Shown: in pieces, positions 1-8,821 of the stretch
Layout of the letters: each line of letters opens with the position of its first letter
Numbering within the stretch: the stretch's first letter is position 1
Assembly (NCBI GenBank): GCA_903861645.1
Contig: CAIOVE010000081.1
Span: forward strand, 1-64,000
DNA length: 64,000 nt
From: an uncultured Hyphomicrobiales bacterium
Lineage (GTDB): Bacteria; Pseudomonadota; Alphaproteobacteria; Rhizobiales; Beijerinckiaceae
Direction of reading: 5' to 3'
The notes under the pieces: generated by a model
Seen by the model: only the letters and a program-made list of their open reading frames with translations
What the model was told of the DNA's origin: nothing
Database searches by the model: none
Program-made: the position numbers and the translations under genes

Positions 1-359
<359 letters not shown>

Positions 360-574
360 GATGCATTCCGGTTGCTGTTGGAGGCTCGCCGGTCAGGCGG
401 AACCGGCGGTTCGATAGGCGTGTTCCGCCCGCCGCGCAAGGAAATTAAATACGCCGCCGATCGCGAGCCGCCCCGGACGACCATCGCGGCGGGTCGCCGG
501 GGACCCCTTGCCGGCAAGGCCCGACCGTACTCTCCCGCGAGGGTTTCCCGCCGGCGGCGACGGCGCGAGGCGGG

Positions 575-1156
575 TCATTTCGCTTCCCTCGCCAGATAGG
601 TCCGCACGATTTCCGCCATGCGCTCCGGCGTTCCACCGTGAGGGATGATCGTCCGGAACTGGCCGTCCGGGCCCATCAAATAGGCAAGCGACGAATGATC
701 AACGCCATAATTGGTCGGGTCGCTGGCCGGAATATATTTGACCCGATGCACCTTGTAGGCGCGCACAACGTCGGCGATCGCCTTGTCGTCTCCACCAAGA
801 CCCAAAAGTCGCGGATGAAAACTCGACACATAATCGGCGAGCAGCTCCGGCGTGTCGCGCGCGGGGTCCACGGTGATGAACAGCGGTTGTATGCGTTCCG
901 CGTCCGGACCCAGCAGGTTGAGCGCCTGACTCATGGTGAGCAGGTCAACCGGGCAGACGTCGGGACAGCGGGTATAGCCGAAATAAATCAGCATGAACCT
1001 ACCGCGAAAATCCCGATCCGTGAATCGCCTGCCATGGCTCGCGACGAGATCGAAGGGACCGCCAAAGCGACCCGCGAGCGGGTCCGCCTGCTGCGCGCGA
1101 ACGGGACCGACGCAACAGGCCAGGAGACCAGTGACGACCGCGCGCCGGTCGATCAT
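575..1156 (-). CDS. SCO1/SenC family copper chaperone
   Basis: A 193-residue thioredoxin-fold protein of the SCO1/SenC/PrrC family, which carries copper to the CuA site of cytochrome c oxidase or acts as a periplasmic thiol reductase. The CxxxC copper motif is C64-PDV-C68 and the distal ligand is H154 in GVDHSS. The N-terminus (RRAVVTGLLACCVG) looks like a signal or anchor segment. The ATG at 1156 was chosen because it sits on this segment and its ATGA overlaps the stop of the upstream gene by 4 bases; a longer in-frame extension encodes no conserved sequence. It is the last gene of a three-gene minus-strand operon. Confidence 0.9.
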   Translation of the reverse strand: MIDRRAVVTGLLACCVGPVRAQQADPLAGRFGGPFDLVASHGRRFTDRDFRGRFMLIYFGYTRCPDVCPVDLLTMSQALNLLGPDAERIQPLFITVDPARDTPELLADYVSSFHPRLLGLGGDDKAIADVVRAYKVHRVKYIPASDPTNYGVDHSSLAYLMGPDGQFRTIIPHGGTPERMAEIVRTYLAREAK

Positions 1157-1668
1157 TTTGGAACGGGCGGGGCGAGGCCCTTGATACCAAGCACGCCGTC
1201 CTCGGCAATGACTTCCTTCACGAGCGGATCGTCTCGGAACCATTGCTCCGTTTTGCCGTGCCGGGCTTCCCAGTCCGCCGCGAAACGCGTCGTCGCGATC
1301 CATGGCTTGTCGGCCCCCTCGCGAATACGCTGCGCCATGTAGATCGTGATCGCGGGATTTTCGATCAACAGCCCATCAACCTCGATCGTCTTGCCGCAAT
1401 AGGGCAGAAGGTCATGAACCGCGCCGGCGAAATCGGTGGAGCCCTTGGCCGCGACGCGCAGCTTGCCGTCATCGGAGAGGAAGCCAAGCTGGCGGCGGCC
1501 GTCGCCGCAATTGGCGGGGCAATCGCCTTTCAGCGCGCAGGCGACGTCGACGACGCGCGCGGTGAATTGCGCGACCTTCTCGTGGTCGATGCCCCATTCC
1601 TCGGCGGCGCGGGCGCCCGCCGTCAGCGCCAGCACGATCGCGGCGATGGAACCTACAAGAATTCGCAT
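1153..1668 (-). CDS. Exported protein with four conserved-looking cysteines, unknown function
   Basis: A 171-residue protein with a clear signal peptide (MRILVGSIAAIVLALTAGARA). The mature part has cysteines at 44, 50, 54 and 91, including a CxxxxxCxxxC cluster, which suggests disulfides or metal binding in the periplasm. Residues 95-110 (IEVDGLLIENPAITIY) and the Trp/Arg-rich C-terminus match no family I recognise. The stop overlaps the start of the SCO1-type gene (ATGA) and the start lies 3 bases after the upstream stop, so the three genes are translated as a unit. A role in copper or redox handling is inferred from that linkage alone. Confidence 0.8.
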   Translation of the reverse strand: MRILVGSIAAIVLALTAGARAAEEWGIDHEKVAQFTARVVDVACALKGDCPANCGDGRRQLGFLSDDGKLRVAAKGSTDFAGAVHDLLPYCGKTIEVDGLLIENPAITIYMAQRIREGADKPWIATTRFAADWEARHGKTEQWFRDDPLVKEVIAEDGVLGIKGLAPPVPK

Positions 1669-1671
1669 GGC

Positions 1672-2115
1672 TTATTCCCCGAATGGCGCGACGCCATATT
1701 CCTCGTGAGTCAGATCGACCACGCCGGCGTCGTCCAGCACGGTGTTGACGAAGAGATACTTGACGCCATCGCGCTGGATGAGTTCGCCGTCCACAGTGAC
1801 TTCATGGGTCTGAATCCTGACGAACGGCTTGTCGGCCACGCTCGCGTCGTCGTTCGCGACGCGCAGCACCATGTAGTAATTGCCGTCCTTGTCCTTGATG
1901 CTGACGGGTATTCCGCCCACCGCGCACCAGACCGCGCATTGATGGTGCGCCGTGCCCGCGGCGAACATGATGCCCGTGACCGAGCACCACGTATCGACCA
2001 GCTCGCCTTTCACCTGAACGCGCGCGCCCGCGTCGCCGGCCGCTTGCGCGGGGGCTTGCGCGAGCGCCGCGCCGAACGCGGCGACCAGCATGGCCATTTT
2101 CCATTTTCCCGCCAT
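1672..2115 (-). CDS. Exported Cys/His protein of the SCO1 operon, unknown function
   Basis: First gene of the operon, 147 residues. The start at 2115 follows a GGAGGG Shine-Dalgarno and gives a signal peptide ending near AQAPAQA. The mature region has C44, then HHQC (H58, H59, C60) and C64, a spacing that could bind copper or a similar metal. The following VGGIPVSIKDKDGNYYMVL is a probable beta-hairpin. Longer in-frame starts exist but lack a ribosome site and a signal peptide. Function unknown; the metal link is inferred from the Cys/His pattern and the downstream SCO1-type gene. Confidence 0.78.
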   Translation of the reverse strand: MAGKWKMAMLVAAFGAALAQAPAQAAGDAGARVQVKGELVDTWCSVTGIMFAAGTAHHQCAVWCAVGGIPVSIKDKDGNYYMVLRVANDDASVADKPFVRIQTHEVTVDGELIQRDGVKYLFVNTVLDDAGVVDLTHEEYGVAPFGE

Positions 2116-2378
2116 CCATCCCTCCGCCAAACAGACCGCGTACGTCCACCCATGGAGTGGCGACCGGCATCTCAAAAACTCAACATCGCATAAGGAACAT
2201 CGGACCATGAATTGATCATATCGGCGTGAAGCCCGCGTTACATTTTTTCGTGATTCCGGCGCGTTCGGAATCGGCGATGATTTCCACACGCGACGGTCCG
2301 TTGAAGTCGAAGTTCCGTATGAGGTTTATCCAATGGCGTCACGCTGGTTCACAAGCCGGCGGGCGCTGCATGTCGGCG

Positions 2379-3989
2379 TCACGCGACGCCACCGAAGGAG
2401 ACGCCCGATAAATCGGACATTTCCTTCTTCCATGTGACGAGATCGTCGGCGCACAATTTCGAGAGATGATCGTGGCCGCAGGCGCGAGCCATCACCTGCA
2501 TCAGGTGTACGGAGGCGTCGAGGAAATTGGCGAGCTGGCGCGCGGACTTCTCGACCACGAGGCGATTGACGAGTTCCGGTTTCTGCGTCGCGATGCCGAC
2601 GGGACAATTGTTGGTTTCGCAGGCGCGCATGGCGATGCAGCCGATCGCCTGCAACGCCGAGTTCGACAGAGCCACCGCGTCCGCGCCCAGCGCCAGGGCC
2701 TTGACGAAATCCGCCGGCGTTCGCAAGCCGCCCGTGATGATGAGCGTGACATCGCGCCGGTCGGACCTGTCGAGGTGGCGGCGCGCCCGGGCCAGCGCGG
2801 GAATCGTCGGCACGGAGATATTGTCCCTGAAGATCAGCGGCGCCGCCCCCGTGCCGCCGCCGCGACCATCGAGGATGACATAGTCGACGCCAACAGCCAG
2901 CGCCGCGTCGAGATCCTTCTCGATATGCTGGGCGGAAAGCTTGTAGCCGATCGGAATGCCGCCCGTGCGCGAGCGGACCTCGTCGGCGAAGGCGCGAATT
3001 TGCGCAACCTCGGTCCAGTCGAGAAAACGCGCGGGCGAGATGGCGGGTTCGCCCTCCATCAGGCCCCGCACCTCGGCGATTCGTCCCGTCACCTTTGAAC
3101 CCGGCAAGTGCCCGCCCGTGCCGGTCTTGGCGCCCTGCCCGCCCTTGAAATGGAAGGCCTGCACCTTGTCGAGCTTGTCCCACGAGAAACCGAACCGCGC
3201 GGAGGCGAGCTGGTAGAAGTATCGCGAGTTGGCCGCGCGCTCTTCCTCCAGCATGCCGCCCTCGCCGGAGCAAATGCCCGTGCCGGCGAGTTCCGCGCCG
3301 CGCGCCAGCGCCACCTTGGCCGAGGCCGAGAGCGCGCCAAAGCTCATGTCCGACACGAGCAGAGGGATTTCGAGCCGCAGCGGCTTTTGCGCGCCGGGGC
3401 CAATGACGACCTCGGTTCCCACCGGTTCATCGTCAAGCAGCGGCGGTGTCGCGAGTTGCGCGGTAATGATCTGAATGTCGTCCCAGGATGGCAGCCTGTC
3501 GCGCGGCACGCCCATCGCGGCGACAGCGCCATGGTGGCCAGTTTTTTCCAGCCCCTCGCGGGCGTAACGCTGGATCAACGCGTTATTCGGCTCCTCGGCC
3601 GTGCCATGGCTCGTGTCGGCGTAGGCGCCCAGATAGGCGTCACGGTCGAAGGGTTGCGGATGCCGCGCCGCCCAGGCGGCGATTTCGTCGGCGTCGACAA
3701 GAACCTGCCCATCCTCGATCCAGCTCGCGAACTTCGGCAGCGCTTCCTCGTTATTGTAGGCGGAAACGCCGGTATCGAGCCGGTAATCCCAATCGTGGAG
3801 GCCGCAAATCAGATCGGAGCCGCGCACAAATCCATCGGCGAGCAAGGCGCCGCGATGCAGACAACGCCCATAGAACACCGAGACAAGCTCATCATATCTG
3901 ACAACGACGAGATCGACCTCGCCCACGAGAGCGGGCTCGGGCGCCCTGTCCGGCAGCGTTTTCCAATCGGCGACGGCTACCTTGCGCAT
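2379..3989 (-). CDS. Rieske [2Fe-2S] domain fused to glutamate-synthase-like FMN domain
   Basis: A 536-residue two-domain protein. Residues 1-100 are a Rieske ferredoxin domain with C43-x-H45 and C62-xx-H65 as cluster ligands. Residues 150-530 match the FMN-binding alpha/beta-barrel of glutamate synthase: the flavin segment FHFKGGQGAKTGTGGH is at 280-294, the KLSAQH stretch near 350, and the [3Fe-4S] motif C451-x5-C457-x4-C462 follows. No N-terminal glutaminase domain is present, so it is not a full GOGAT. The Rieske domain probably supplies electrons to FMN. It stands alone between a 263-base and a 315-base gap. The substrate is unknown; related proteins are annotated only as glutamate synthase-like. 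Confidence 0.88.
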   Translation of the reverse strand: MRKVAVADWKTLPDRAPEPALVGEVDLVVVRYDELVSVFYGRCLHRGALLADGFVRGSDLICGLHDWDYRLDTGVSAYNNEEALPKFASWIEDGQVLVDADEIAAWAARHPQPFDRDAYLGAYADTSHGTAEEPNNALIQRYAREGLEKTGHHGAVAAMGVPRDRLPSWDDIQIITAQLATPPLLDDEPVGTEVVIGPGAQKPLRLEIPLLVSDMSFGALSASAKVALARGAELAGTGICSGEGGMLEEERAANSRYFYQLASARFGFSWDKLDKVQAFHFKGGQGAKTGTGGHLPGSKVTGRIAEVRGLMEGEPAISPARFLDWTEVAQIRAFADEVRSRTGGIPIGYKLSAQHIEKDLDAALAVGVDYVILDGRGGGTGAAPLIFRDNISVPTIPALARARRHLDRSDRRDVTLIITGGLRTPADFVKALALGADAVALSNSALQAIGCIAMRACETNNCPVGIATQKPELVNRLVVEKSARQLANFLDASVHLMQVMARACGHDHLSKLCADDLVTWKKEMSDLSGVSFGGVA

Positions 3990-4304
3990 CCCAGTTATCC
4001 TTTTCGGTCCGGCCGGCCGCGTTCGAGTAATGGATCAAGTGTTATTAGGCCGCGCGCCTGAATTGAAGACGTGAATACGTCGGATGACCAAAATCGCGAT
4101 GATTTGATTACTTGCGAGAGAAACCCATGCAACGAGCGCGCCGCCACGCGGGAAAACGCGCCGACCGATGCGCGCGGCTTGAATTTCCCGGACTTTGCAT
4201 GATTGTTGCGTAGCGATCGGCCCGGGGCCGTCCGGCGAGACGCGGATGCGCCTCGCCATCAGGCGCCGGGTGAAAACAATCAACGGGTCGCTTCGGAGGG
4301 GTTC
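3990..4304. other. Intergenic region between divergent genes, no gene seen
   Basis: This 315-base gap separates the minus-strand Rieske fusion from the plus-strand DUF1330 gene and must hold both promoters. I see a short inverted repeat, GACGT-GAAT-ACGTC, at 4068-4081 and a GGAGGG ribosome site at 4295-4300 serving DUF1330. An open frame on the minus strand crosses the region but is antisense to DUF1330 and has no recognisable product. No clear sigma-70 boxes were identified. Confidence 0.5.
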
Positions 4305-4592
4305 ATGGCAAAAGGTTACATCATCGCGCGCGTCACCGTGCACGATCAGGAGGCCTACGCGCTCTATGCGCGCGGCGCGGCGGTCGCGCAGGCCAAGCAT
4401 GGCGCGCGCGTGCTGGCGCGCGGCGGACGCTGCGAACCGCTCGAGGGCGAGGCGCGCCCCCGCAACGTCATTCTCGAATTCGACAGCTATGAGCAGGCGC
4501 GCGCCTATTACAATTCGCCTGAATATCAGGCGGCTCGCGAGCATCGCCTTGGCAAGGGCGAGGGTGAGTTGCTGCTGCTGGAAGGCGTCTAG
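4305..4592 (+). CDS. DUF1330 family protein
   Basis: A 95-residue protein of the DUF1330 family, small ferredoxin-like-fold proteins related to the dimeric alpha-beta barrel group. The pattern fits: an opening strand (GYIIARVTVHD), a central VLARGG, the FDSYEQARAYYNSPEYQ segment where family members keep conserved aromatic residues, and a short end. The start at 4305 is set by GGAGGG five bases upstream. It precedes a Bug-type binding protein by about 95 bases and may share its transcript. Biochemical role unknown. Confidence 0.88.
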   Translation: MAKGYIIARVTVHDQEAYALYARGAAVAQAKHGARVLARGGRCEPLEGEARPRNVILEFDSYEQARAYYNSPEYQAAREHRLGKGEGELLLLEGV

Positions 4593-4687
4593 CGCCACCA
4601 CCGAAGGCCAACCGTTCCACGATCACGGCCAGCGCGCGCCGAGGCGAAATCGCCTCCATCCGCGGCGCTCCCACGGGAGAATTCATC

Positions 4688-5665
4688 ATGCGCATCACAA
4701 GACGAACCGCACTGAAGGCCCTCACCGGCGCGATGGCGACACTCGCCGCTCCTCGCGCGCTTCTCGCGGAGGACTGGCCATCGCGACAGGTCACGGTCCT
4801 CGTGCCGACGGCCGCCGGCGGCAACACGGACATCATGGCGCGCCTCGGGTCCGAATATCTCCAGAACAAGCTGGGGCAGCCCTTCGTCGTCGTGAACAAG
4901 CCGAGCGCCGGCGGCGTGGTGACGACCGAGCAGACCGCGTCGGCGCCGGCCGATGGCTACACATTGATGTTCGCGCCAAACGCGACGATCTTCCTGACGC
5001 CCCTCGTCCAGAAGATCGCCGTCGACCCGATGACGGCGCTCTTGCCCGTGACGAATGTCGGCACGGGCGCGCAGGTCATCGCGATCAAGCGCTCATTGCC
5101 CGTGACAACGCTGACGGAATTCCTCGACTACGCGCGCGCCAATCCCGGCAAGCTCAATTTCGTCGTGGCGGGCGTGAACAACATCAGTCAGCTCGGCCCC
5201 CTGCTGCTGTTCAAGCGCGCCGGCGTGCAAGTCACGATGGTGCCGCAACGGGGCGAGCCGCAAGCCATCAACGACCTGATGGCGGGCGAGGTCGATCTCT
5301 ACTTCGGCAACGCCTCGGTGCTGCTGCAACACGCGCAGGGCGACAAGATCAGATTGCTTGCCGTCGGCACCTCCGAACGTCTGCCCGCCGCGCCAGACCT
5401 GCCCACGATCTCGGAGACAATGCCGGGATTTGTCTTCGCGTCATGGAATGGATTCTTCGCGACGGCCGGAACGCCCAGGCCCATCATCGAGCGCCTGCGC
5501 CACGAACTGATGGAAATGGCGCGACAGCCCGATTTTCAACAGAAACTCCGCGCGCTCGGCATCGTGCCCGGTGGACAGGACGCCGCGCAGGTCGCGGCGG
5601 TCTTCGAGAACGATCGCAAGATGTTCGCCGACGCCGTCGCCGCGGCCGGCATACCGAAACCATGA
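4688..5665 (+). CDS. Bug/TctC-type tripartite tricarboxylate transporter substrate-binding protein
   Basis: A 325-residue periplasmic binding protein of the Bug (TctC) family. The N-terminus MRITRRTALKALTGAM carries a twin-arginine-like motif followed by a signal peptide ending near LLAEDWP. Family landmarks are VTVLVPTAAGGNTDIMAR near residue 40, FVVVNKPSAGG near 66 and YTLMFAPN near 91, with LPTISETMPGF near the C-terminus. The start follows GGAG in CACGGGAGAATTCATC. No TctA or TctB membrane genes are nearby, so it is a solitary receptor. Such proteins usually bind carboxylates, but the ligand cannot be told. Confidence 0.9.
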   Translation: MRITRRTALKALTGAMATLAAPRALLAEDWPSRQVTVLVPTAAGGNTDIMARLGSEYLQNKLGQPFVVVNKPSAGGVVTTEQTASAPADGYTLMFAPNATIFLTPLVQKIAVDPMTALLPVTNVGTGAQVIAIKRSLPVTTLTEFLDYARANPGKLNFVVAGVNNISQLGPLLLFKRAGVQVTMVPQRGEPQAINDLMAGEVDLYFGNASVLLQHAQGDKIRLLAVGTSERLPAAPDLPTISETMPGFVFASWNGFFATAGTPRPIIERLRHELMEMARQPDFQQKLRALGIVPGGQDAAQVAAVFENDRKMFADAVAAAGIPKP

Positions 5666-5667
5666 CA

Positions 5668-5683
5668 AGGGCGAAGTCGCCCT
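5668..5683. terminator. Short hairpin after the Bug gene, possible terminator
   Basis: AGGGCGA-AG-TCGCCCT forms a 7-bp perfect stem three bases after the Bug-protein stop. No strong T-run follows, so intrinsic termination is uncertain. Nearly the same hairpin occurs at 23653-23668. Confidence 0.4.
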
Positions 5684-5709
5684 CAAGTCAATAAATTCGT
5701 GGGATTGAA

Positions 5710-5785
5710 TGGTGCCCGGGGGCGGAATCGAACCACCGACACTGCGATTTTCAGTCGCATGCTCTACCAACTGAGCTACCCGGGC
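5710..5785 (-). tRNA. tRNA-Phe (anticodon GAA)
   Basis: On the minus strand the sequence folds as a complete cloverleaf: acceptor 5' half GCCCGGG pairing with CCCGGGC, D-arm with AGCTCAGTTGGTAGAGC, anticodon loop CTGAAAA giving GAA, and a T-arm with GGTTCGATTCC. The 3' CCA is encoded (5710-5712). It lies downstream of yacG on the same strand, as in many Hyphomicrobiales genomes. Confidence 0.97.
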
Positions 5786-5869
5786 GCCGGGGGCGCGAGC
5801 CGCCCGGAGTGGCGGTCTTATAGGCAGGCATTCCGCGCTTGTCCAGCCGCGCGCGACGCCAATTGTGGA

Positions 5870-6109
5870 TCAATGCCCGATGTCGCGGGCGGACGGCGGC
5901 GGCGCGAAATCCTCGGCGTCCGCGTCCTCGTCGTCGCTGGCGGGAATGGCGTAGCGACCGCCCAACCAGCGCGCGAGATCGATGTCGGCGCAACGCTTGG
6001 AGCAGAAGGGTTTGTAGGCCTCGACGGCCGCGCGACGGCAAATGGGACAGCCGCGGGCGCCAGCGGATTTGCCCGATTGGTCGGAGCCGTCGTCGCGCGA
6101 GCCAGCCAT
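5870..6109 (-). CDS. yacG: DNA gyrase inhibitor YacG (zinc-binding)
   Basis: A 79-residue YacG-family zinc protein; in E. coli the homologue binds GyrB and inhibits gyrase. The four zinc ligands are C21-xx-C24 and C36-xxx-C40 in GCPICRRAAVEAYKPFCSKRC, followed by the typical DLARWLGGRYAIP. The C-terminus is acidic (DDEDADAEDF), as usual. The ATG at 6109 gives the normal family length, and longer in-frame starts run into the maf gene. It follows maf by 5 bases in an infA-maf-yacG order and precedes tRNA-Phe. Confidence 0.93.
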   Translation of the reverse strand: MAGSRDDGSDQSGKSAGARGCPICRRAAVEAYKPFCSKRCADIDLARWLGGRYAIPASDDEDADAEDFAPPPSARDIGH

Positions 6110-6114
6110 GCGCG

Positions 6115-6753
6115 TCAGGTCCGATTCAGCCAGTGCAACTGCACGGGGAACCCCTCGCCCGAGAGCAGCGTCATGGTCTCGTAAAGCGGCAAGCCAACCA
6201 CGCCCGTGTAACTGCCGATCAGGCGAACGGGAAAGGCCCCGGCGAGGCCCTGAATGGCGTAACCGCCAGCCTTGCCGCGCCACTCGCCCGACGCCAGATA
6301 GGCCTCGATCTCGTCGTTGCTCAGGCGCTTGAAGCGAAGGCGGGTCTCGACCAGCTTGCGGCGCTCGGCGCCATTGGGCGTGATCAGGCTGACGGCCGTG
6401 TAGACGCGATGGGCGCGACCGGACAGCCGGCGCAGGCAGCCATCCGCTTCCGCCATCAACTCGCATTTGGGAAGAATCAGCCGCCCCACGCAAACAACGG
6501 TGTCGGCGGCGATCAGATAGCACCCGGCGAGCTCGGCCCGGGTCTCGGCGATACGACGCGCGACGCGCGCCTTCTCGCTCGCCAGCCGCGTCGCCAACGA
6601 CCGCGGCAATTCGTTTTTCCGGGGCGTTTCATCGATATCGGCGGGAATCAGCTCATCCGGCTCGATTCCCATCTGCTGAAGCAGCGCGAAGCGGCGCGGC
6701 GAACCTGAGGCCAGCACCAGCTTGGGTCGCCAGGGTTTCGCTTGAGTATCCAA
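6115..6753 (-). CDS. maf: Maf-family nucleoside triphosphate pyrophosphatase
   Basis: A 212-residue Maf/YhdE-type protein, a cytoplasmic house-cleaning NTP pyrophosphatase acting on non-canonical or modified nucleotides. The family signature LASGSPRR is at 14-21, the acidic residue of AADTVV is D85, and YTAVSLI and [12 protein letters not shown] follow in the usual order. Length is normal. It is 87 bases downstream of infA and 5 bases upstream of yacG, a conserved alphaproteobacterial arrangement. The exact nucleotide preference (dTTP/UTP or m7GTP type) cannot be read with confidence. Confidence 0.93.
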   Translation of the reverse strand: MDTQAKPWRPKLVLASGSPRRFALLQQMGIEPDELIPADIDETPRKNELPRSLATRLASEKARVARRIAETRAELAGCYLIAADTVVCVGRLILPKCELMAEADGCLRRLSGRAHRVYTAVSLITPNGAERRKLVETRLRFKRLSNDEIEAYLASGEWRGKAGGYAIQGLAGAFPVRLIGSYTGVVGLPLYETMTLLSGEGFPVQLHWLNRT

Positions 6754-6840
6754 AGAAGGCTCCCGGACGCGGCCACGCCATGATCGATTCGACGCCGACG
6801 CATCCAGGCGGCCGTGGAGACCCCGCGCCAGCCCGGCCCG

Positions 6841-7059
6841 CTATTTGAAGCGGTAGGTAATGCGGCCCTTGGTCAGATCATAAGGGGTCATTTCAACGAG
6901 CACCTTGTCGCCCGTCAGCACGCGAATGCGGTTCTTGCGCATCTTGCCGGCGGTATGGGCGATGATTTCATGGTCGTTTTCCAGCTTCACGCGAAAGGTC
7001 GCGTTGGGCAGAAGCTCGGTCACGAAACCGGGAAACTCAAGTAGTTCTTCCTTCGACAT
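6841..7059 (-). CDS. infA: Translation initiation factor IF-1
   Basis: A 72-residue S1-like OB-fold protein that binds the ribosomal A site during initiation. The sequence [20 protein letters not shown] through [21 protein letters not shown]-type ending is the standard bacterial IF-1 form; here the last strand reads [20 protein letters not shown]. Length and start are canonical. It lies between pssA upstream and maf downstream on the same strand. Confidence 0.97.
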   Translation of the reverse strand: MSKEELLEFPGFVTELLPNATFRVKLENDHEIIAHTAGKMRKNRIRVLTGDKVLVEMTPYDLTKGRITYRFK

Positions 7060-7159
7060 TTGCTCTCGTCTGTTTAGCCCATGGGGCCGCCGGTCGTTCA
7101 GTCGCGGCGGACCCTAGTCGAGATCGCGCCATTTGTGAACCAGCGTCATAAAAGGGTTT

Positions 7160-7996
7160 TCAGGCCGGCGGCGGCGCGGCGGGCTCCTGGTCCACGGCGG
7201 CGGCATCGGCCGGCGATCGGGCGTAGGCCATGTATTTACGCACCGCCAGGGGCACCAGCGCCAGATAAAGAACGCTCAGGATCACCAGCATCTGCATCGG
7301 GAAGGTGGCGATCAGCAACAAGGCGACCATGACGCCGAACAGCAGCGGCATGAACCACTCGCGCGGCACGCGACCAATCTTCTTGCCGGAAAAATGGGGA
7401 ATCCGGCTCACCATGAGCAGGGCGATCAGGATCACGTAGCCGATTTCGTAGGGCACGAGGGCCGGCGCGTTCGGCAAGCCGGTCGAGAATTGCAGGTAAA
7501 GCGGCAACATGACGGTGATGGCGCCCGCCGGCGCGGGCATGCCGACGAAAAAATGGTTCATCCACGCGGGCCGGGTCGGATCATCAAGCATGACGTTGAA
7601 GCGCGCCAGACGCAGCGCGCAGGCGACCGCGAACAGCAGCGCGGCGAACCAGCCGAAACTCTTGTTCTCGTGCAGCGCCCAGAAATACAGCAGCAGGGCC
7701 GGCGCGACGCCGAAATCGACGAAGTCGGCGAGGGAATCGAGCTCCGCCCCAAACCGCGACGCGCCCTTGAGCGCGCGGGCGATGCGTCCGTCGAGGCCAT
7801 CGAGAATGGCCGCGCCGACAATCGACACGACGGCGAGCTCATAGAGCCCCTCGGAGGCGAGACGTATCGCCGTCAGGCCGAGGCAGAGCGCCAGCAGCGT
7901 CACGAGATTGGGCAGCACGAAACGCAGGGGAATCCGACGGATGCGCGGACGCGCGGGCGCCGCGACTTCGCTCTCCGTGGGCTGTTCGTTGTCCAT
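7160..7996 (-). CDS. pssA: CDP-diacylglycerol--serine O-phosphatidyltransferase
   Basis: An integral membrane enzyme joining CDP-diacylglycerol and L-serine to make phosphatidylserine, the first committed step to phosphatidylethanolamine. The CDP-alcohol phosphotransferase motif is complete: D69-G70-xx-A73-R74, G83, D87 and D91. About six to eight hydrophobic segments follow an Arg/Pro-rich N-terminus, and a Pro/Ala-rich tail (DQEPAAPPPA) closes the 278-residue protein. It begins 24 bases after the psd stop, so psd-pssA form an operon that covers both steps of the pathway. Confidence 0.94.
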   Translation of the reverse strand: MDNEQPTESEVAAPARPRIRRIPLRFVLPNLVTLLALCLGLTAIRLASEGLYELAVVSIVGAAILDGLDGRIARALKGASRFGAELDSLADFVDFGVAPALLLYFWALHENKSFGWFAALLFAVACALRLARFNVMLDDPTRPAWMNHFFVGMPAPAGAITVMLPLYLQFSTGLPNAPALVPYEIGYVILIALLMVSRIPHFSGKKIGRVPREWFMPLLFGVMVALLLIATFPMQMLVILSVLYLALVPLAVRKYMAYARSPADAAAVDQEPAAPPPA

Positions 7997-8020
7997 GCCG
8001 TCCTGTCCCGCCTGTCGCGC

Positions 8021-8719
8021 CTAGCCGATCCGGAAACCGCGCGGCTCGTCGCCGCCCTTCATGTCGGCGAGCGGCGTCTCGCCGGCGACCGCGCGCGTCC
8101 CCAAGCTGACCAGGGGGACGGCGCCATCCGGCAAATAGATATCGACCCGCGACCCGAAACGGATCAGGCCGATGCGCTCGCCCACCGCCCGGGTCTCGCC
8201 CTCGCGGGCAAAGCAGACGATACGGCGGGCGACGAGACCCGCGATCTGCACCACGCCGACCTGACCGTCGGCCGTGTCGAAGACAAAACCGTTGCGCTCG
8301 TTGTCCTCGCTGGCCTTGTCGAGATCCGCGTTGACGAAAAGACCGGGCTTGTAGGCGATTTTGGCGATGCGGCCATTCACCGGCGCGCGGTTCACGTGGC
8401 AGTCGAAAACCGACATGAACACGCAGATGCGCTGCATGGGGGCGACGCCAAGGCCTAGTTCCGGCGGCGGCGCGAACCGGCCGATCGAGCAGACAACGCC
8501 ATCGGCGGCGGAAATCACCAATCCATCGCGCAGCGGCGTGACGCGCGGCGGATCGCGGAAGAAATAGACGCACCAGCAGGTCAGCAGCGCGCCGATCCAG
8601 CCCAGCGGCGTCCAGAGCCAGCCCAGGATCAGGGCGCCCACGGCGAAGGCGGCGATGAAGACATAGCCCTCCGGATGGATGGGCGTGGCCTGCTTGCGGA
8701 TGGAATCGAGGATGGACAT
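8021..8719 (-). CDS. psd: Phosphatidylserine decarboxylase proenzyme, short type
   Basis: A 232-residue member of the short (PSD-A) class that decarboxylates phosphatidylserine to phosphatidylethanolamine at the inner membrane. Serinolysis at G189-S190 in [11 protein letters not shown] would yield the pyruvoyl-bearing alpha chain. Two hydrophobic segments near residues 18-38 and 41-54 precede FFRDPPR, and [13 protein letters not shown] is the usual central motif. I chose the ATG at 8719 ([10 protein letters not shown]), the usual start for this class; a GTG at 8779 would add 20 residues. It precedes pssA in the same operon. Confidence 0.94.
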   Translation of the reverse strand: MSILDSIRKQATPIHPEGYVFIAAFAVGALILGWLWTPLGWIGALLTCWCVYFFRDPPRVTPLRDGLVISAADGVVCSIGRFAPPPELGLGVAPMQRICVFMSVFDCHVNRAPVNGRIAKIAYKPGLFVNADLDKASEDNERNGFVFDTADGQVGVVQIAGLVARRIVCFAREGETRAVGERIGLIRFGSRVDIYLPDGAVPLVSLGTRAVAGETPLADMKGGDEPRGFRIG

Positions 8720-8821
8720 GCGCGCCTGCGGATTTTCGACCGGGACGCGCTTATAGACGCCGACGGGGGCGAAAGTCACGAGCCCGGCGACGAATCGCCC
8801 GCCGGGCCCCCGACCGGACGT

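Noticed and set aside
506-519. CCTTGCCGGCAAGG palindrome upstream of tuf
   Set aside because: Perfect but only 14 bases with no loop and no T-run; termination or operator function is not supported.
4035-4601. Minus-strand frame of 188 codons over DUF1330
   Set aside because: DUF1330 on the other strand is a clear family member with a good ribosome site; this frame has none.
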